Part shown: in pieces, positions 46,359-56,255 of the stretch
How positions within the stretch are numbered: the stretch's first letter is position 1
Layout: every line of letters begins with the position of its first letter
DNA from: Saprospiraceae bacterium
Lineage (GTDB): Bacteria; Bacteroidota; Bacteroidia; Chitinophagales; Saprospiraceae
Assembly (NCBI GenBank): GCA_020627785.1
Contig: JAHDGF010000024.1
Span: 1-63,047 of the forward strand
Direction: 5' to 3'
DNA length: 63,047 bases
Program-made: the position numbers and the translations under genes
Notes under the pieces: generated by a model
Told to the model about the DNA's origin: nothing
Databases searched by the model: none
The model's input: only the letters and a program-made list of their open reading frames with translations

Positions 46359-47286
46359 CTTTAGTAAGTATACAATCTTGACTATAGGAGATATAATCTT
46401 AGATTGCTACACTTTTGGTGTGGTAGATAGAGTGTCGCCAGAAGCTCCGGTTCCTATTCTCAATGTCAACAAAATAGATTATAAATTAGGTGGAGCAGCA
46501 AATGTAGCCTCGAACATTGCAGTTAATGGTGCAAAATCGATTTTAATGGGATTTAACGGGAATGATCCGTATGCTCAAATTATCCAAGACCTCTGCGAAA
46601 AGGAAGAAATCACTTATAATTATGCAAAAGCTAACAAGAAAACAATTTTAAAAAATCGAATGATTGCCAAAGGGCAACAAATGATTAGAATAGATCATGA
46701 ATTTGAAAACTCGTATGAGCTAAAAGAGATTGAGGAGCTTAAAATTATTTTTGACAAAACACTAGAAGAACAAATAGTTGATGGTATCATAGTTCAAGAT
46801 TATAATAAAGGGACACTTCCTCCAAAGTTGATTGAACATATTATTCAAACAGCTAGATCGAAAAATATTCCAGTAGTAGTAGATCCGAAGTTTAAAAATA
46901 TTGAGGCTTTTGAAACCTGCTCAATATTTAAACCCAATAAATTGGAATTTGACAGGGCAATAGATCATTATAAAATTGACAAGCATCTGAGCTTTCAAAA
47001 AAAGTGCTTCATTTTGCAAGAAATCATGAAGTTTGAAAAGATTTACATCACATTAGGAGCTGACGGAATATATTCTTTCGAATTAAATAAAATATTTCCA
47101 ACGGTGACAAGTGAACTAGTTGATATAACTGGAGCAGGTGACTCATTAATTGCTTCTTTAATTTTGATGCATTTACATGGAATCAAAGAGGAATATATTT
47201 GTAAAAATTTGAATTTAATTGGTTCAAAGGTTATTCAGAAAATTGGTACAGTATCTATTGATTTCGGTGATTTTATTATAAGTTGA
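46348..47286 (+). CDS. D-glycero-beta-D-manno-heptose-7-phosphate kinase (RfaE1/HldE kinase domain)
   Basis: A 312-aa PfkB-family kinase most like the kinase half of HldE (RfaE domain I), which phosphorylates heptose-7-phosphate for the lipopolysaccharide core. Visible are the N-terminal GDIILDCYTFGVVDRVSPEA and GGAANVASNIA (substrate site), VDPKF and the C-terminal DITGAGDSLIASLILM, with the catalytic Asp and anion hole. No cytidylyltransferase domain (RfaE2) is fused, so that step must be encoded elsewhere. Its start overlaps waaA by 11 bases. Confidence 0.85.
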   Translation: MKIDFSKYTILTIGDIILDCYTFGVVDRVSPEAPVPILNVNKIDYKLGGAANVASNIAVNGAKSILMGFNGNDPYAQIIQDLCEKEEITYNYAKANKKTILKNRMIAKGQQMIRIDHEFENSYELKEIEELKIIFDKTLEEQIVDGIIVQDYNKGTLPPKLIEHIIQTARSKNIPVVVDPKFKNIEAFETCSIFKPNKLEFDRAIDHYKIDKHLSFQKKCFILQEIMKFEKIYITLGADGIYSFELNKIFPTVTSELVDITGAGDSLIASLILMHLHGIKEEYICKNLNLIGSKVIQKIGTVSIDFGDFIIS

Positions 47287-47402
47287 TTGAAGATTCTGAA
47301 TAAAGTGTTTATTGTGACAATAAAATCAATTATATATGCTCAATAAGCCTCTATCTTTTTTACTTTTATTGTAAATTTTCGTTTAAACACACAATTCAAC
47401 AT

Positions 47403-49778
47403 ATGAAAATGATATCTACAAAATTATCAACAATACTATTTCTGCTAGTTCTAGGTAGTTATGGATTGTTTGGCCAAGCTGTTAATACTTTAACCATTAA
47501 TTCCCCAGATGGGATTGCAGGAGAATATGATGTAGTAGTTGCTGAGTTTGGCGATCTCTCAGGAGAAGCTGTAACTGGTGATTTAATGTTTGGTATGGAT
47601 GATACGGACCCTATCAATGATGGCTGTACTCCACTAATTAATGACTTAACTGATCGAATTGGGTTCATCGATAGAGGTGAATGCGAATTTGGAGCTAAAA
47701 CTCTTGCAGTTGAGACCGCAGGTGCAATTGCAGTTGTTGTCTGCAATGATGAGCCAGGAACTCCAATAGGCATGCAGGTAGGAGAAGATGGAGGAGATGT
47801 TACCGTACTTGCAGTAATGATTTCTCAAGGCGATTGTAACACAATTAGAACTGAAATGGCTAATGGAGCAGTAAATGGAACGCTAAGTTATGTAGCTCCA
47901 CCTTCAAATTGTCCTGTTGAATATGATACTACAGTGGTATGGGGTGCAAATGGTGAAGGAGAATTCAGTAACGGTCTTGGTGATTGGACTTCTATGGGTG
48001 TAACAGCCCCTGAAGATGAATGGGTATGGACTGATGATAATACAAGTAACGGAGCAATTCAATCAGATAGATTTCTTGATTCGCCTTCTTTTTGTAATGG
48101 ATCAGCATTGATGGATTATGATTTCTTATCAACGGGAGGAAGTATTGATGTACTAAATGCCTTAGGATTCCCATATCCTACCTATAGTTCACAACTAATA
48201 TCTCCAACAATGGATTTATCAGGAACTTCTTTCCCTACACTTGAATTTTACCAATATAACCTACCATTAAACGGACAAACATCCTTGTCATATTCCGTTG
48301 ATAATGGACAAACATGGGCACCTGAAATAGAAGTTCCAACTGAAAATATCCTTACAGCCAGTGTAAACAGTGTTGTAGGTACAGAATTTATGTCTTTTTC
48401 ACTTCAAGAAATAGCAAACAGCTCAGAGGTTAGAATCAGATTTACAGCTACTGGAGGAGATTTTTACTTCTGGTTGATAGATGACGTTGTTGTTAAAGAT
48501 ATCCAAATTCAGGATGTAAGAGCTAATGCTAGTTGGTATTCAACGGCAACTAATTTTAGAACGCCAGTTGACCAAATTGAAGCTATTCCTTTCATGATAG
48601 ATATTGAGAATACTGGTAATACGGATATTACAAATGTTAATTTGGCTGTTACAGTTACTAATGATGATACAGGTGAGGAGCTCTACACAGATAATCTTGA
48701 ATATGGAGATATTCCCGCAGCATTTTTAGATGAAAATAGAATTTTTGAAGAAAGATACTTACCACCAAATGAAGTAGGTACTTACAGAACAGTATATGAA
48801 ATTACTTCTGATAATGATGCTGTCTTAGATAACAACACTCAGGAGTACACATTTGAAATAACAGATGATGTGTTTGCAAAAGTTTTACCTGAAAGTGAAT
48901 TTGGTATGGAATATCTAGGTAATAGAGCAGCACCAAATGAATATTTCCAATCATATGGAAATTACTTCTACATTCCACAAGGAAACGGTCTAGTAGCTAA
49001 GGAAACTAGCTTTGGGGTTGTTATCGATGATTTATCAATCAGCCCTGGTTTTATTGGGATTAGTTTGTACCAATGGATTGATGTAAATGAAGATGGTACA
49101 TGCGATCCTCAAGAAAGACTTGAACTTTCTAGTGATGATATTCTTATTAGTGATGAGTTAACTGCTGAACAATTAAGAGATTTTAGAATCGAATTCTCTT
49201 CAACTTCAGGTGACCAAATTACACTTTCTGATGATAGTCACTACTTAGTTATGGCTAATATGAAGCCACTCCAAACGACGGGAGATCAATACAGAATAGT
49301 AGCAGCTAATACGGATATATTAAGAGAATTCTCTTACAATCCAGTTAGTTTTGCATTGGAAATGGGATTCGGAGATTTAAGATTTGGTAGTTTCTCAGGA
49401 AACGGTGCTGATGGTACTCCTCAAGATGTAGAAAACAGAGTTTTCAACTTTAACCCTTTCTGGTCAGTGTACATGCCATTAACAATAGGCGAACCAGTTA
49501 GTAGTGTTTATAATACTCCTTCTATTGAGGCAAGAGTATTCCCTAATCCGGCTACGGATAGAGTTATAATTGACCTTATTTCAACTGAAGATAATGCTCA
49601 AGATGTTGTTTTACAACTTATGACATTAGATGGTAAAGTTGTAAAAACTCAAAAAGAAGTTAATGTTAGATCAAGTAAAGTTACTATCGACATTAATGAT
49701 GTTCCGACTGGAGTATATACATTAAATGTAAAGACTGCTTCAAGCTATACTAGCTCAAAAGTTGTTGTATCTAAATAA
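47403..49778 (+). CDS. Protease-associated (PA) domain protein with T9SS type A sorting domain
   Basis: A 791-aa secreted protein. A signal peptide (about 1-25) precedes a PA domain (about 30-165; GFIDRGECEFGAKTLAVETA, AVVVCNDE), a domain that normally caps peptidases. Beyond it I see a beta-jelly-roll-like region (about 175-365; WGANGEGEFSNGLGDW), a CARDB/Ig-like region (about 380-490) and a type A T9SS C-terminal domain (about 715-791; ARVFPNPATDRVII, ending SKVVVSK). No catalytic peptidase motif is visible. It is probably a surface or secreted accessory protein, perhaps adhesive. Monocistronic, ending in a strong hairpin terminator. Confidence 0.8.
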   Translation: MKMISTKLSTILFLLVLGSYGLFGQAVNTLTINSPDGIAGEYDVVVAEFGDLSGEAVTGDLMFGMDDTDPINDGCTPLINDLTDRIGFIDRGECEFGAKTLAVETAGAIAVVVCNDEPGTPIGMQVGEDGGDVTVLAVMISQGDCNTIRTEMANGAVNGTLSYVAPPSNCPVEYDTTVVWGANGEGEFSNGLGDWTSMGVTAPEDEWVWTDDNTSNGAIQSDRFLDSPSFCNGSALMDYDFLSTGGSIDVLNALGFPYPTYSSQLISPTMDLSGTSFPTLEFYQYNLPLNGQTSLSYSVDNGQTWAPEIEVPTENILTASVNSVVGTEFMSFSLQEIANSSEVRIRFTATGGDFYFWLIDDVVVKDIQIQDVRANASWYSTATNFRTPVDQIEAIPFMIDIENTGNTDITNVNLAVTVTNDDTGEELYTDNLEYGDIPAAFLDENRIFEERYLPPNEVGTYRTVYEITSDNDAVLDNNTQEYTFEITDDVFAKVLPESEFGMEYLGNRAAPNEYFQSYGNYFYIPQGNGLVAKETSFGVVIDDLSISPGFIGISLYQWIDVNEDGTCDPQERLELSSDDILISDELTAEQLRDFRIEFSSTSGDQITLSDDSHYLVMANMKPLQTTGDQYRIVAANTDILREFSYNPVSFALEMGFGDLRFGSFSGNGADGTPQDVENRVFNFNPFWSVYMPLTIGEPVSSVYNTPSIEARVFPNPATDRVIIDLISTEDNAQDVVLQLMTLDGKVVKTQKEVNVRSSKVTIDINDVPTGVYTLNVKTASSYTSSKVVVSK

Positions 49779-49804
49779 ATTAAAATCTAAGAATTATAGA
49801 TATG

Positions 49805-49832
49805 AAGGGCTGCATATTGCAGCCCTTTTTTT
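49805..49832 (+). terminator. Rho-independent terminator of the PA-domain gene
   Basis: A perfect ten-pair stem (AAGGGCTGCA with TGCAGCCCTT, three-base loop) is followed by a run of T. It lies 26 bases after the stop codon. Confidence 0.92.
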
Positions 49833-50702
49833 ATTAAGTATCCTTTTTTGTTTAGTGCATAATTAGATTGGAAAATTGGTTTTGAAATTTTAAACTGAGA
49901 ACAACCATGTTCTTATGATTTAAAAACCTTGGAAATCAAGTTGCCCAATAAATGGAATCAACAGAAATGATTAAGGCTAATTATTTTTGACGGAAATGAT
50001 GTGTGCTGGCTCTGCGACCAAAGAGATATTGATATCTAATTATCATCTAATGTTGCACCGAAGCTGCTAATTGGTTTCAATTTTCATCTTTCTTTGATGA
50101 ACTTCAAATACAATCCAATCATTATATTCCACATTTAAACCTTTGCAAATAATTGCTTCATTTTGTCTGACAATTATCGCTTTGGCATCAAAACCATTTT
50201 TTTCGCTATTATGTATTCATTCCAAATTATCGATAAAAATTTTATCATCTGAATAAGAAGTAAATTGTTTTAGCACCTACAATCAACTCTTTACTACCGA
50301 TTGAATATATTTTTTAGTGGAATTTTTTGAAGTAATTTTTGTGAAAAACTTTGATTAACACACATTAGACACTTGACTATATTGAACTCATTAGAGCCAA
50401 TTTTAATCTCAGATTTGTAAACCAATTTAATATTTGCAGTTCGTTTGCCTAGATAGTATTTTGACCTAATAGTGTCAAAGATTAAGACGTATGATTTTCG
50501 TTATCGCAGGATGCAAATTGACCTAAATATTCAAATTTATTGGGTTGGATTATTGGGTTTTAAGAAATCCATTTAGCTCACAGGTCTAAGGTTATAATCC
50601 TAAGTTTAAAAACAAACGGTCATAGCAATTTCATCCAATGTGTTTTGGATTCCATATTTAAATGAAATCTACCATAAAGCTATGAATGGTCTCAAATTTT
50701 AG
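49833..50702. other. Non-coding or decayed stretch of about 870 bases
   Basis: No intact open frame of useful length lies between the PA-domain gene terminator and the CHU_C protein stop. On the minus strand, positions 50216 to 50067 encode a 49-residue piece (includes GFDAKAIIVRQNEAIICKG) interrupted upstream by TGA at 50217-50219; it reads like coding sequence. On the plus strand near 49988-50035 a short frame reads DGNDVCWLCDQRDIDI, with a CxxC pair. Both are consistent with gene remnants, but I could not match either to a family. No convincing structured RNA, repeat or promoter was found. Confidence 0.4.
50067..50261 (-). pseudogene. Possible gene remnant, family unknown
   Basis: Read on the minus strand, the frame gives FTSYSDDKIFIDNLE, a TGA (50217-50219), then 49 sense codons including GFDAKAIIVRQNEAIICKG and YNDWIVFEVHQRKMKIETN before TAG at 50067-50069. 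Residue composition is protein-like rather than random for this base content, but there is no start codon and no recognised domain. It may be a decayed gene end, or chance. Confidence 0.2.
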
Positions 50703-52964
50703 CTATCTAAGCAGAGTTACATGGCCTCTTTGCCTTTCTACATCACCTCTTGGACCGATATATTTAACTTCCCAAACATACACTCCTTGAGGAGCCTGTT
50801 GGCCTACATTTTCTTTTCTTCCATTCCACCCAATAAAAGGATCCTGGGTCTCATATATTTGCTCTCCCCATCTATTATAGATACTCATCTCAAAGTCTTT
50901 GAGACCTTCTAAAAACCCTTTGCCAAGGAAGCTGTCATTATCCCCATCACCGTTAGGTGTAAAAGCATTTGGAACATAGTAATCAACAAGTGGTTCAATG
51001 TCTATCAATTGAATAATTGTATCAGGACAGCCAGTTTCATGAAAGGCTATCAACCTTATTTCAAATAGTCCTGTGTCTTGGAATGTATAGGTCGGGTTTT
51101 TCTCTAGTGTAACATACTCATCATTAAAATTCCATTGCTGAGTCTCAGAGTCAATCGATAAATCTGTGAAATCTACTTCTTTATTAAATACATTTGGGTT
51201 ATCTGGAGAATAGGAAAAATTAGCGGTAGGTTTTTCTTCCACAGTTATCCAATTTGGGTAAGATCTCTCAGTTGTACACCCTATTGGCGAAATGATTTCA
51301 AGGTCAACTGAATAAAGGCCTGGCTCTTCATAGATATGGCTTGGACTTAATTCTGTTGTTGAGGTACCATCTCCAAAATTCCAGTTTATTATATATTCTT
51401 CATTAATTGGATCAGACAAATTATTAAATGAAATTTCTCCTGGTGCACATGCTAAAAATTTATTTGGCTGAACTACAACTAAGGGCGGGACTGGATACCA
51501 AGGAATTTGTTGTCTTACAGTGTCCTTACATTCATTATTATCAGTAGAAATAAGACTTACGGACTGTAAACCTGGTTCAGAGAATATGTATGAAGGGTTC
51601 TGTTCATTGTTGGTCTCTCCGTCTTCAAAAAACCATTCCCAAGCGACTATTTGTTGCGCTTCTGTTGTGCTTAGGTCAGTAAAAGAAACAGGACCTGCCA
51701 CACAGGTATCGTATTCTATTTCAAAATCAGCCTCCATGTCTGGGAAAAAGTCAATATTCACCAAAGCTGTATCTGAACATCCAGTTCCTTTGTTAAGTAT
51801 CATTGCACCACTATAACTTCCAACTCCGGGTAAATTGACTGTAAGATCCTTAGTAGTTGCACGTATTGTATCTCCCCCGCCTAAGTCAAACCACCAATCA
51901 TAGCTAAGTATATTTGATTCTTGAAAACTTGTATTTCTTATTGTTACCTCACTTTCTCCACAAGACACAACTGCATATTCTAATCCGTCAATTTCTAATC
52001 CTGCATCTAAATCAGCAACGACTAATGGAGTACACATAACCACATTAAATTGGAAATCTCTTCTTACTTCACTAAGTAAAACACCATCTCTAAACTCCTT
52101 TACGCACACCCCAACAACGTATTGACCTTGAACTGTAGGTACGCCAGAAATAATTCCAGTAACTGGATCAATGGTTACAACAGGGTCACCTCCCATTGGA
52201 TTTGAATCCTCAAAAGGAGGCCTAAAATTTACAGGATCGAAGACAGGTCCACAATTTGCTGGATCTGGTCTCACACCAGTGCATGAATTTGCATCACCAA
52301 ATCCATTAGACCCATCAGTTCCTCCGGCTTGTAGTGGTGCACAGAATTCATAAACTAATTGATCATTTTGATTATCGGAAGCTGAATGATTAAAATTTAC
52401 ATCAAAGTTTGCACAAATAAATATTGGTGGAAAATTATTAAACTTAGGACTATCATTACACATCTCTAGAGCTTCGGCTCTTATCTCTATTTGAAATGCA
52501 GCACCAGTATCTCCAGGGTTAAATAAGTTTCCAATTGTAGGGTTTCTACAACACCTCTGATAGGCAATAATAAAGTCTTGACCATTTATTGGTAAAGAAT
52601 ATGTAAATCGATAAACTCCCTTTTCAACACCTACATTAGAAGGTACATCAACACATGGATCATCTTCAATATCAATATCTTCTCGGTCTGAAAAATTTTG
52701 ATCACTAACTGTATCAAAATAATCCCAGCTGGTGCCTGAACCTTGCCAAATACCAAACCTAGCATTATTATCAAAATTTGCCCCTCCACTAAAAAGGTCT
52801 CTATAAATTGTAAATTCAAACTGTAAAAGTACAGCCGAAGAATCGCTATTATACCCTTGACATTGATAAGTAACATCACCTCCAACTATGTGCGTTGCCG
52901 AAAGTGTTCCGCTCAGTACTAGAGTCGTTACAATAACAATAAATATTTTTGAAATTATTTCCAT
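50703..52964 (-). CDS. PKD-repeat protein with T9SS type B (gliding-motility/CHU_C) sorting domain
   Basis: A 753-aa secreted protein with signal peptide (about 1-22, LSATHIVGGDVTYQC), an N-terminal beta-rich domain with several Cys residues (about 25-320), four PKD-like Ig domains (about 330-660; for example WEWFFEDGETNNEQNPSY and INWNFGDGTSTTELSPSH) and a C-terminal CHU_C domain (about 665-753; VPNAFTPNGDGDND, IYNRWGEQIYET). CHU_C is the type B T9SS signal, attached by the PorP/SprF-linked route. Such proteins are usually adhesins or motility-related; no catalytic motif is visible. Transcribed alone, divergent from tsaC. Confidence 0.88.
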   Translation of the reverse strand: MEIISKIFIVIVTTLVLSGTLSATHIVGGDVTYQCQGYNSDSSAVLLQFEFTIYRDLFSGGANFDNNARFGIWQGSGTSWDYFDTVSDQNFSDREDIDIEDDPCVDVPSNVGVEKGVYRFTYSLPINGQDFIIAYQRCCRNPTIGNLFNPGDTGAAFQIEIRAEALEMCNDSPKFNNFPPIFICANFDVNFNHSASDNQNDQLVYEFCAPLQAGGTDGSNGFGDANSCTGVRPDPANCGPVFDPVNFRPPFEDSNPMGGDPVVTIDPVTGIISGVPTVQGQYVVGVCVKEFRDGVLLSEVRRDFQFNVVMCTPLVVADLDAGLEIDGLEYAVVSCGESEVTIRNTSFQESNILSYDWWFDLGGGDTIRATTKDLTVNLPGVGSYSGAMILNKGTGCSDTALVNIDFFPDMEADFEIEYDTCVAGPVSFTDLSTTEAQQIVAWEWFFEDGETNNEQNPSYIFSEPGLQSVSLISTDNNECKDTVRQQIPWYPVPPLVVVQPNKFLACAPGEISFNNLSDPINEEYIINWNFGDGTSTTELSPSHIYEEPGLYSVDLEIISPIGCTTERSYPNWITVEEKPTANFSYSPDNPNVFNKEVDFTDLSIDSETQQWNFNDEYVTLEKNPTYTFQDTGLFEIRLIAFHETGCPDTIIQLIDIEPLVDYYVPNAFTPNGDGDNDSFLGKGFLEGLKDFEMSIYNRWGEQIYETQDPFIGWNGRKENVGQQAPQGVYVWEVKYIGPRGDVERQRGHVTLLR

Positions 52965-53094
52965 GTTAATAGGTGTTAAACGAAAATACAGTTTATGTAA
53001 TATACTTAACAGGTATCTTTCTCGTTAAATCCGATATGTCTTCATATTTACGACATTATTTTATCAAAATAAACCTTCTTTCCTGCTTTAACCT

Positions 53095-53658
53095 ATGGAT
53101 GACAAAGTTCAACACTACATTGACCAATTGAAAAGAGGTCAAACCTTACTCTATCCAACAGATACCATATGGGGTATTGGATGCGATGCAACAAACCTTT
53201 CCTCTGTAGAACGCATTTATGAAATCAAAAAACGAGATCGTAATAAACCTTTCGTTCTACTTCTTTCAAATATTGAGCAATTAAATCGTTACACCATAGG
53301 CATACATCCTAGAATAGAAAACCTTTTGCTCTATTATACTAAGCCCATTACTATAATCTATCAAGCCAGTGATTTGTTGCATCCAGCCATATTAAATGGT
53401 GATGGTACCATTGCCATAAGAATTACAAGAAATAATTTTTGTAAAGAGTTGATTGATGGAATGAACCGCCCATTAGTATCTACAAGCGCGAATTTACAAG
53501 GTGAACCTTTCCCAGATTCATTTGAAGCCATAAGTGATGAGATATTAAGAGAAGTTGATATTGTTGCTGATGAGAATTTTGAATCCTCTGTGAAATCTGC
53601 CCCTTCTATTCTTGTGAAAATATCTGAAGAGGGAGAATTAATTTTCCTTAGAAGCTAA
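53095..53658 (+). CDS. tsaC: Threonylcarbamoyl-AMP synthase
   Basis: A 187-aa YrdC/Sua5-type enzyme that makes threonylcarbamoyl-AMP from Thr, bicarbonate and ATP for t6A-37 modification of tRNA. Typical motifs are LLYPTDTIWGIGCDA, KKRDRNKPFVLLLSN and RPLVSTSANLQGEPFPDSF. It is the short form without the Sua5 C-terminal domain. Its last 21 bases overlap the 3' end of the convergent S41 protease gene. Confidence 0.93.
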   Translation: MDDKVQHYIDQLKRGQTLLYPTDTIWGIGCDATNLSSVERIYEIKKRDRNKPFVLLLSNIEQLNRYTIGIHPRIENLLLYYTKPITIIYQASDLLHPAILNGDGTIAIRITRNNFCKELIDGMNRPLVSTSANLQGEPFPDSFEAISDEILREVDIVADENFESSVKSAPSILVKISEEGELIFLRS

Positions 53659-55161
53659 ATATCCAAGGGCGTCTTTACTCAATATTATTTCCGATGCTTT
53701 CGCAAATGTAGGATCTACTGAATTAATGAATTGATAGTATTTTAAAGGACCGTACCATGCATAAATTAATTCTCTCCGAACAAAATCAAGTTCCTCAACT
53801 GAAGAATATATCTTTAAATTTAATTCTGTTTTTATATCAAAATTAGAGTCGACTAATTTTGTAAATGGAATGGGTTGATGGAAAGGTAAAATTTTTGAGA
53901 TTACGAAATCTGCAATTTCTGAATCATACGATATCATCGGCTCTACTTCGATATCCGGAGAAATACCATTGTTATTTTTAATTCGACGACCTAATTTTTT
54001 TGTTTTAAAAATTGAATCTTCAACCATCTTTTTTTCGTCATTTACGGTGTAAGGTTTCTGAATAAACCTACCAGAAGGAGTACCGTATCTCGCAATTGTT
54101 AACCGTATTGCGCCACCATTTTTTAAAGGAAATAATTCTTGAACTAAGCCTTTACCATAGGAGCTTTTACCAACGACAACTCCCCTATCCCAATCTTGTA
54201 TTGCCCCAGCGATAATTTCACTGGCAGAAGCAGAATTTTCATTAATCAAAACCACAATCTGTCCAATATTATAATAGTTTCTACCTGTGCTTTTATAATT
54301 TTTCCTCTTCCTATTTTCACCCTCAGTAAAGCTTAGCAATAAATTTTTTTTACTGAAAAGTTGGCTTAATATTCTCAATGTCTGTGGAACATAACCCCCG
54401 GGGTTATTTCTTAGATCAATAATTAAATCAAAGTCTTCCCGATTTAATTTTTGGCCAATAGCCTCAAGTGACTTAAAAAACTGATCATAAGTATTTGCAG
54501 AGAATCTAGAAATTCTAATGACTCCAACTTGATTTTCAATTACGTAATTTAAATCCGCTGAACTGTTAGATTGTTCCTTCAAAGGAATACTTAAGCTAAG
54601 GCGCTTCTTTGATCTTATTATTTCTAAATCACAAGAGCCACTTTCAATCCCTTTAAGAAGTCGAAGGACATCATTCATGTTTTTTGATTCACCGGTTATA
54701 GTATCCTGATTAATAACCATAATACGATCCCCGGCCTTGAGCCCATTTCCAGAATTTTCAGTTTCACCTTCAGAATAACAAACGAAAAGAGTGTCATTAA
54801 TGAATTTTGATTCCACCCCAATCCCTTGGTAGACACCACTCATTTTTTGGTTATAATCCTCAAATTCTTGAGCATTTATATAATGAGAATGCGGATCTAA
54901 TTTACTGACAAGATGTGTTATCGCGTTTTCAACCATTTGGTCAGACTCTAAATCGTCAACGTAGCTATTTTCTATCACACGAAGAATTTCTTCAATTCTC
55001 CCTATTCCTAATGCCTTATTAGTTTCAGCAGAGTCGAATAAGATCAAATCTGACTTATCTTCAAATAGGTCATAACCAATAAACATACCTATAGACAAAC
55101 AAAATGCTAGTAGAAGGGGCTCCCAAATTTTATAGGATGAATTTGGGTTTGATTGTGACAT
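53638..55161 (-). CDS. S41-family C-terminal processing peptidase
   Basis: A 507-aa periplasmic serine protease of the CtpA/Prc family. It has an N-terminal membrane anchor (about 15-35), a region with LVSKLDPHSHYINAQEF, a PDZ domain (about 115-200; GVYQGIGVESKF and GLKAGDRIMVINQ) and a catalytic domain with the Ser in NENSASASEIIAGAIQDW and the Lys in VVGKSSYGKGLVQ (Ser/Lys dyad). Such proteases process periplasmic and cell-envelope proteins. It lies about 27 bases downstream of rpoD on the same strand, so the two may be co-transcribed. Confidence 0.92.
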   Translation of the reverse strand: MSQSNPNSSYKIWEPLLLAFCLSIGMFIGYDLFEDKSDLILFDSAETNKALGIGRIEEILRVIENSYVDDLESDQMVENAITHLVSKLDPHSHYINAQEFEDYNQKMSGVYQGIGVESKFINDTLFVCYSEGETENSGNGLKAGDRIMVINQDTITGESKNMNDVLRLLKGIESGSCDLEIIRSKKRLSLSIPLKEQSNSSADLNYVIENQVGVIRISRFSANTYDQFFKSLEAIGQKLNREDFDLIIDLRNNPGGYVPQTLRILSQLFSKKNLLLSFTEGENRKRKNYKSTGRNYYNIGQIVVLINENSASASEIIAGAIQDWDRGVVVGKSSYGKGLVQELFPLKNGGAIRLTIARYGTPSGRFIQKPYTVNDEKKMVEDSIFKTKKLGRRIKNNNGISPDIEVEPMISYDSEIADFVISKILPFHQPIPFTKLVDSNFDIKTELNLKIYSSVEELDFVRRELIYAWYGPLKYYQFINSVDPTFAKASEIILSKDALGYLASKEN

Positions 55162-55188
55162 TATAAAACAGGTTAAAAGACTTTTAGA

Positions 55189-56058
55189 TTAAACGCCTAA
55201 GTAGTTTTTCAAGAGTTTACTTCTACTGGCCGATCTAAGCTTGTTAATAGCTTTATCTTTAATCTGTCTTACTCTTTCTCTAGTTAAACCGAACCTAGAT
55301 CCTATATCTTCCAAAGACATGGGATGTTCTACACCGATACCAAAGTAAAGCTTAATGACATCACATTGACGCTCTGTGAGCGTGTTTAAAGAGCGTTCTA
55401 TCTCTTTCCTTAATGAGTCCACATATTCTAGACCTGTGTCTGTGTCAGGCGTGTTGAAGTTCTCTAAAACATCTAATAAGGAATTATCTTCTCCATCGAC
55501 AAAAGGAGCATCCATTGATACATGCCTAGAAGCAACGCCAAGAGTTGTTTCAACTTCTTCTGTCGTAATTTCTAAGATTTGCGCAAGTTCATCGGAAGAT
55601 GGCTCTCTTTCGAATTCTTGCTCTAACTCAGAAAAGGCTCTGTTTATTTTATTTAAAGAACCTACCTTATTTAATGGTAGTCTTACAATTCTTGACTGTT
55701 CTGCTAATGCTTGAAGGATAGATTGTCTGATCCACCAAACTGCGTAAGAAATAAACTTAAATCCTCTTGTTTCATCAAAACGTTGAGCCGCTTTGATAAG
55801 TCCTAGATTTCCTTCGTTTATTAAATCACTTAGGGATAGTCCTTGATTCTGATATTGCTTTGCTACTGAAACAACAAATCTAAGGTTTGCTTTTGTTAGT
55901 TGCTCTAAAGCTTCTTGGTCACCCTCCTTAATTCTTTGTGCCAAATGAACTTCCTCTTCGGGAGTCAATAAATCAACTTTCCCAATTTCCTGTAAATACT
56001 TCTCGAGCGACTGACTCTCTCTATTGGTTATTGATTTAGTAATCTTAAGTTGCCTCAT
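55189..56058 (-). CDS. rpoD: Primary RNA polymerase sigma factor (RpoD/SigA)
   Basis: A 289-aa sigma-70 primary factor of the short Bacteroidota type without region 1.1. Region 1.2 ([17 protein letters not shown]), region 2 ([40 protein letters not shown]), region 3 and region 4 ([19 protein letters not shown], the -35-type recognition helix) are all present. It directs transcription from TTG-N19-TAnnTTTG promoters; one such element lies upstream of the gene itself, so self-regulation is possible. The S41 protease gene follows after 27 bases. Confidence 0.96.
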   Translation of the reverse strand: MRQLKITKSITNRESQSLEKYLQEIGKVDLLTPEEEVHLAQRIKEGDQEALEQLTKANLRFVVSVAKQYQNQGLSLSDLINEGNLGLIKAAQRFDETRGFKFISYAVWWIRQSILQALAEQSRIVRLPLNKVGSLNKINRAFSELEQEFEREPSSDELAQILEITTEEVETTLGVASRHVSMDAPFVDGEDNSLLDVLENFNTPDTDTGLEYVDSLRKEIERSLNTLTERQCDVIKLYFGIGVEHPMSLEDIGSRFGLTRERVRQIKDKAINKLRSASRSKLLKNYLGV

Positions 56059-56091
56059 CTAGGTATGGTTGTTTAAAATTAAAGAAGTATG

Positions 56092-56121
56092 CAAATATCG
56101 TCCCTTTTTTTGCAAAGTCAA
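56092..56121 (-). promoter_or_regulatory. Candidate rpoD promoter (TTG-N19-nAnnTTTG)
   Basis: On the minus strand TTG at 56121-56119 is followed by 19 bases and GATATTTG (56099-56092), one mismatch from the Bacteroidota -7 consensus TAnnTTTG with the expected spacing. The -7 element ends 33 bases before the rpoD ATG. Confidence 0.6.
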
Positions 56122-56255
56122 AGTTTACCTATTTATAATGCTTCAAACAAAAAAAAGTTCTTTTTTTTTGAAATTTCATAAAATTAGTTTTCCTTGCGGG
56201 TATTAATAAAAACCTTTAGTTATTAACGCCTAGTAATCAGGCTTTTATAAATAAT

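Noticed and set aside
49988..50035. Plus-strand DGNDVCWLCDQRDIDI as an HNH endonuclease start
   Set aside because: One CxxC is present but no HNH histidines follow before a stop; it is too short to call.
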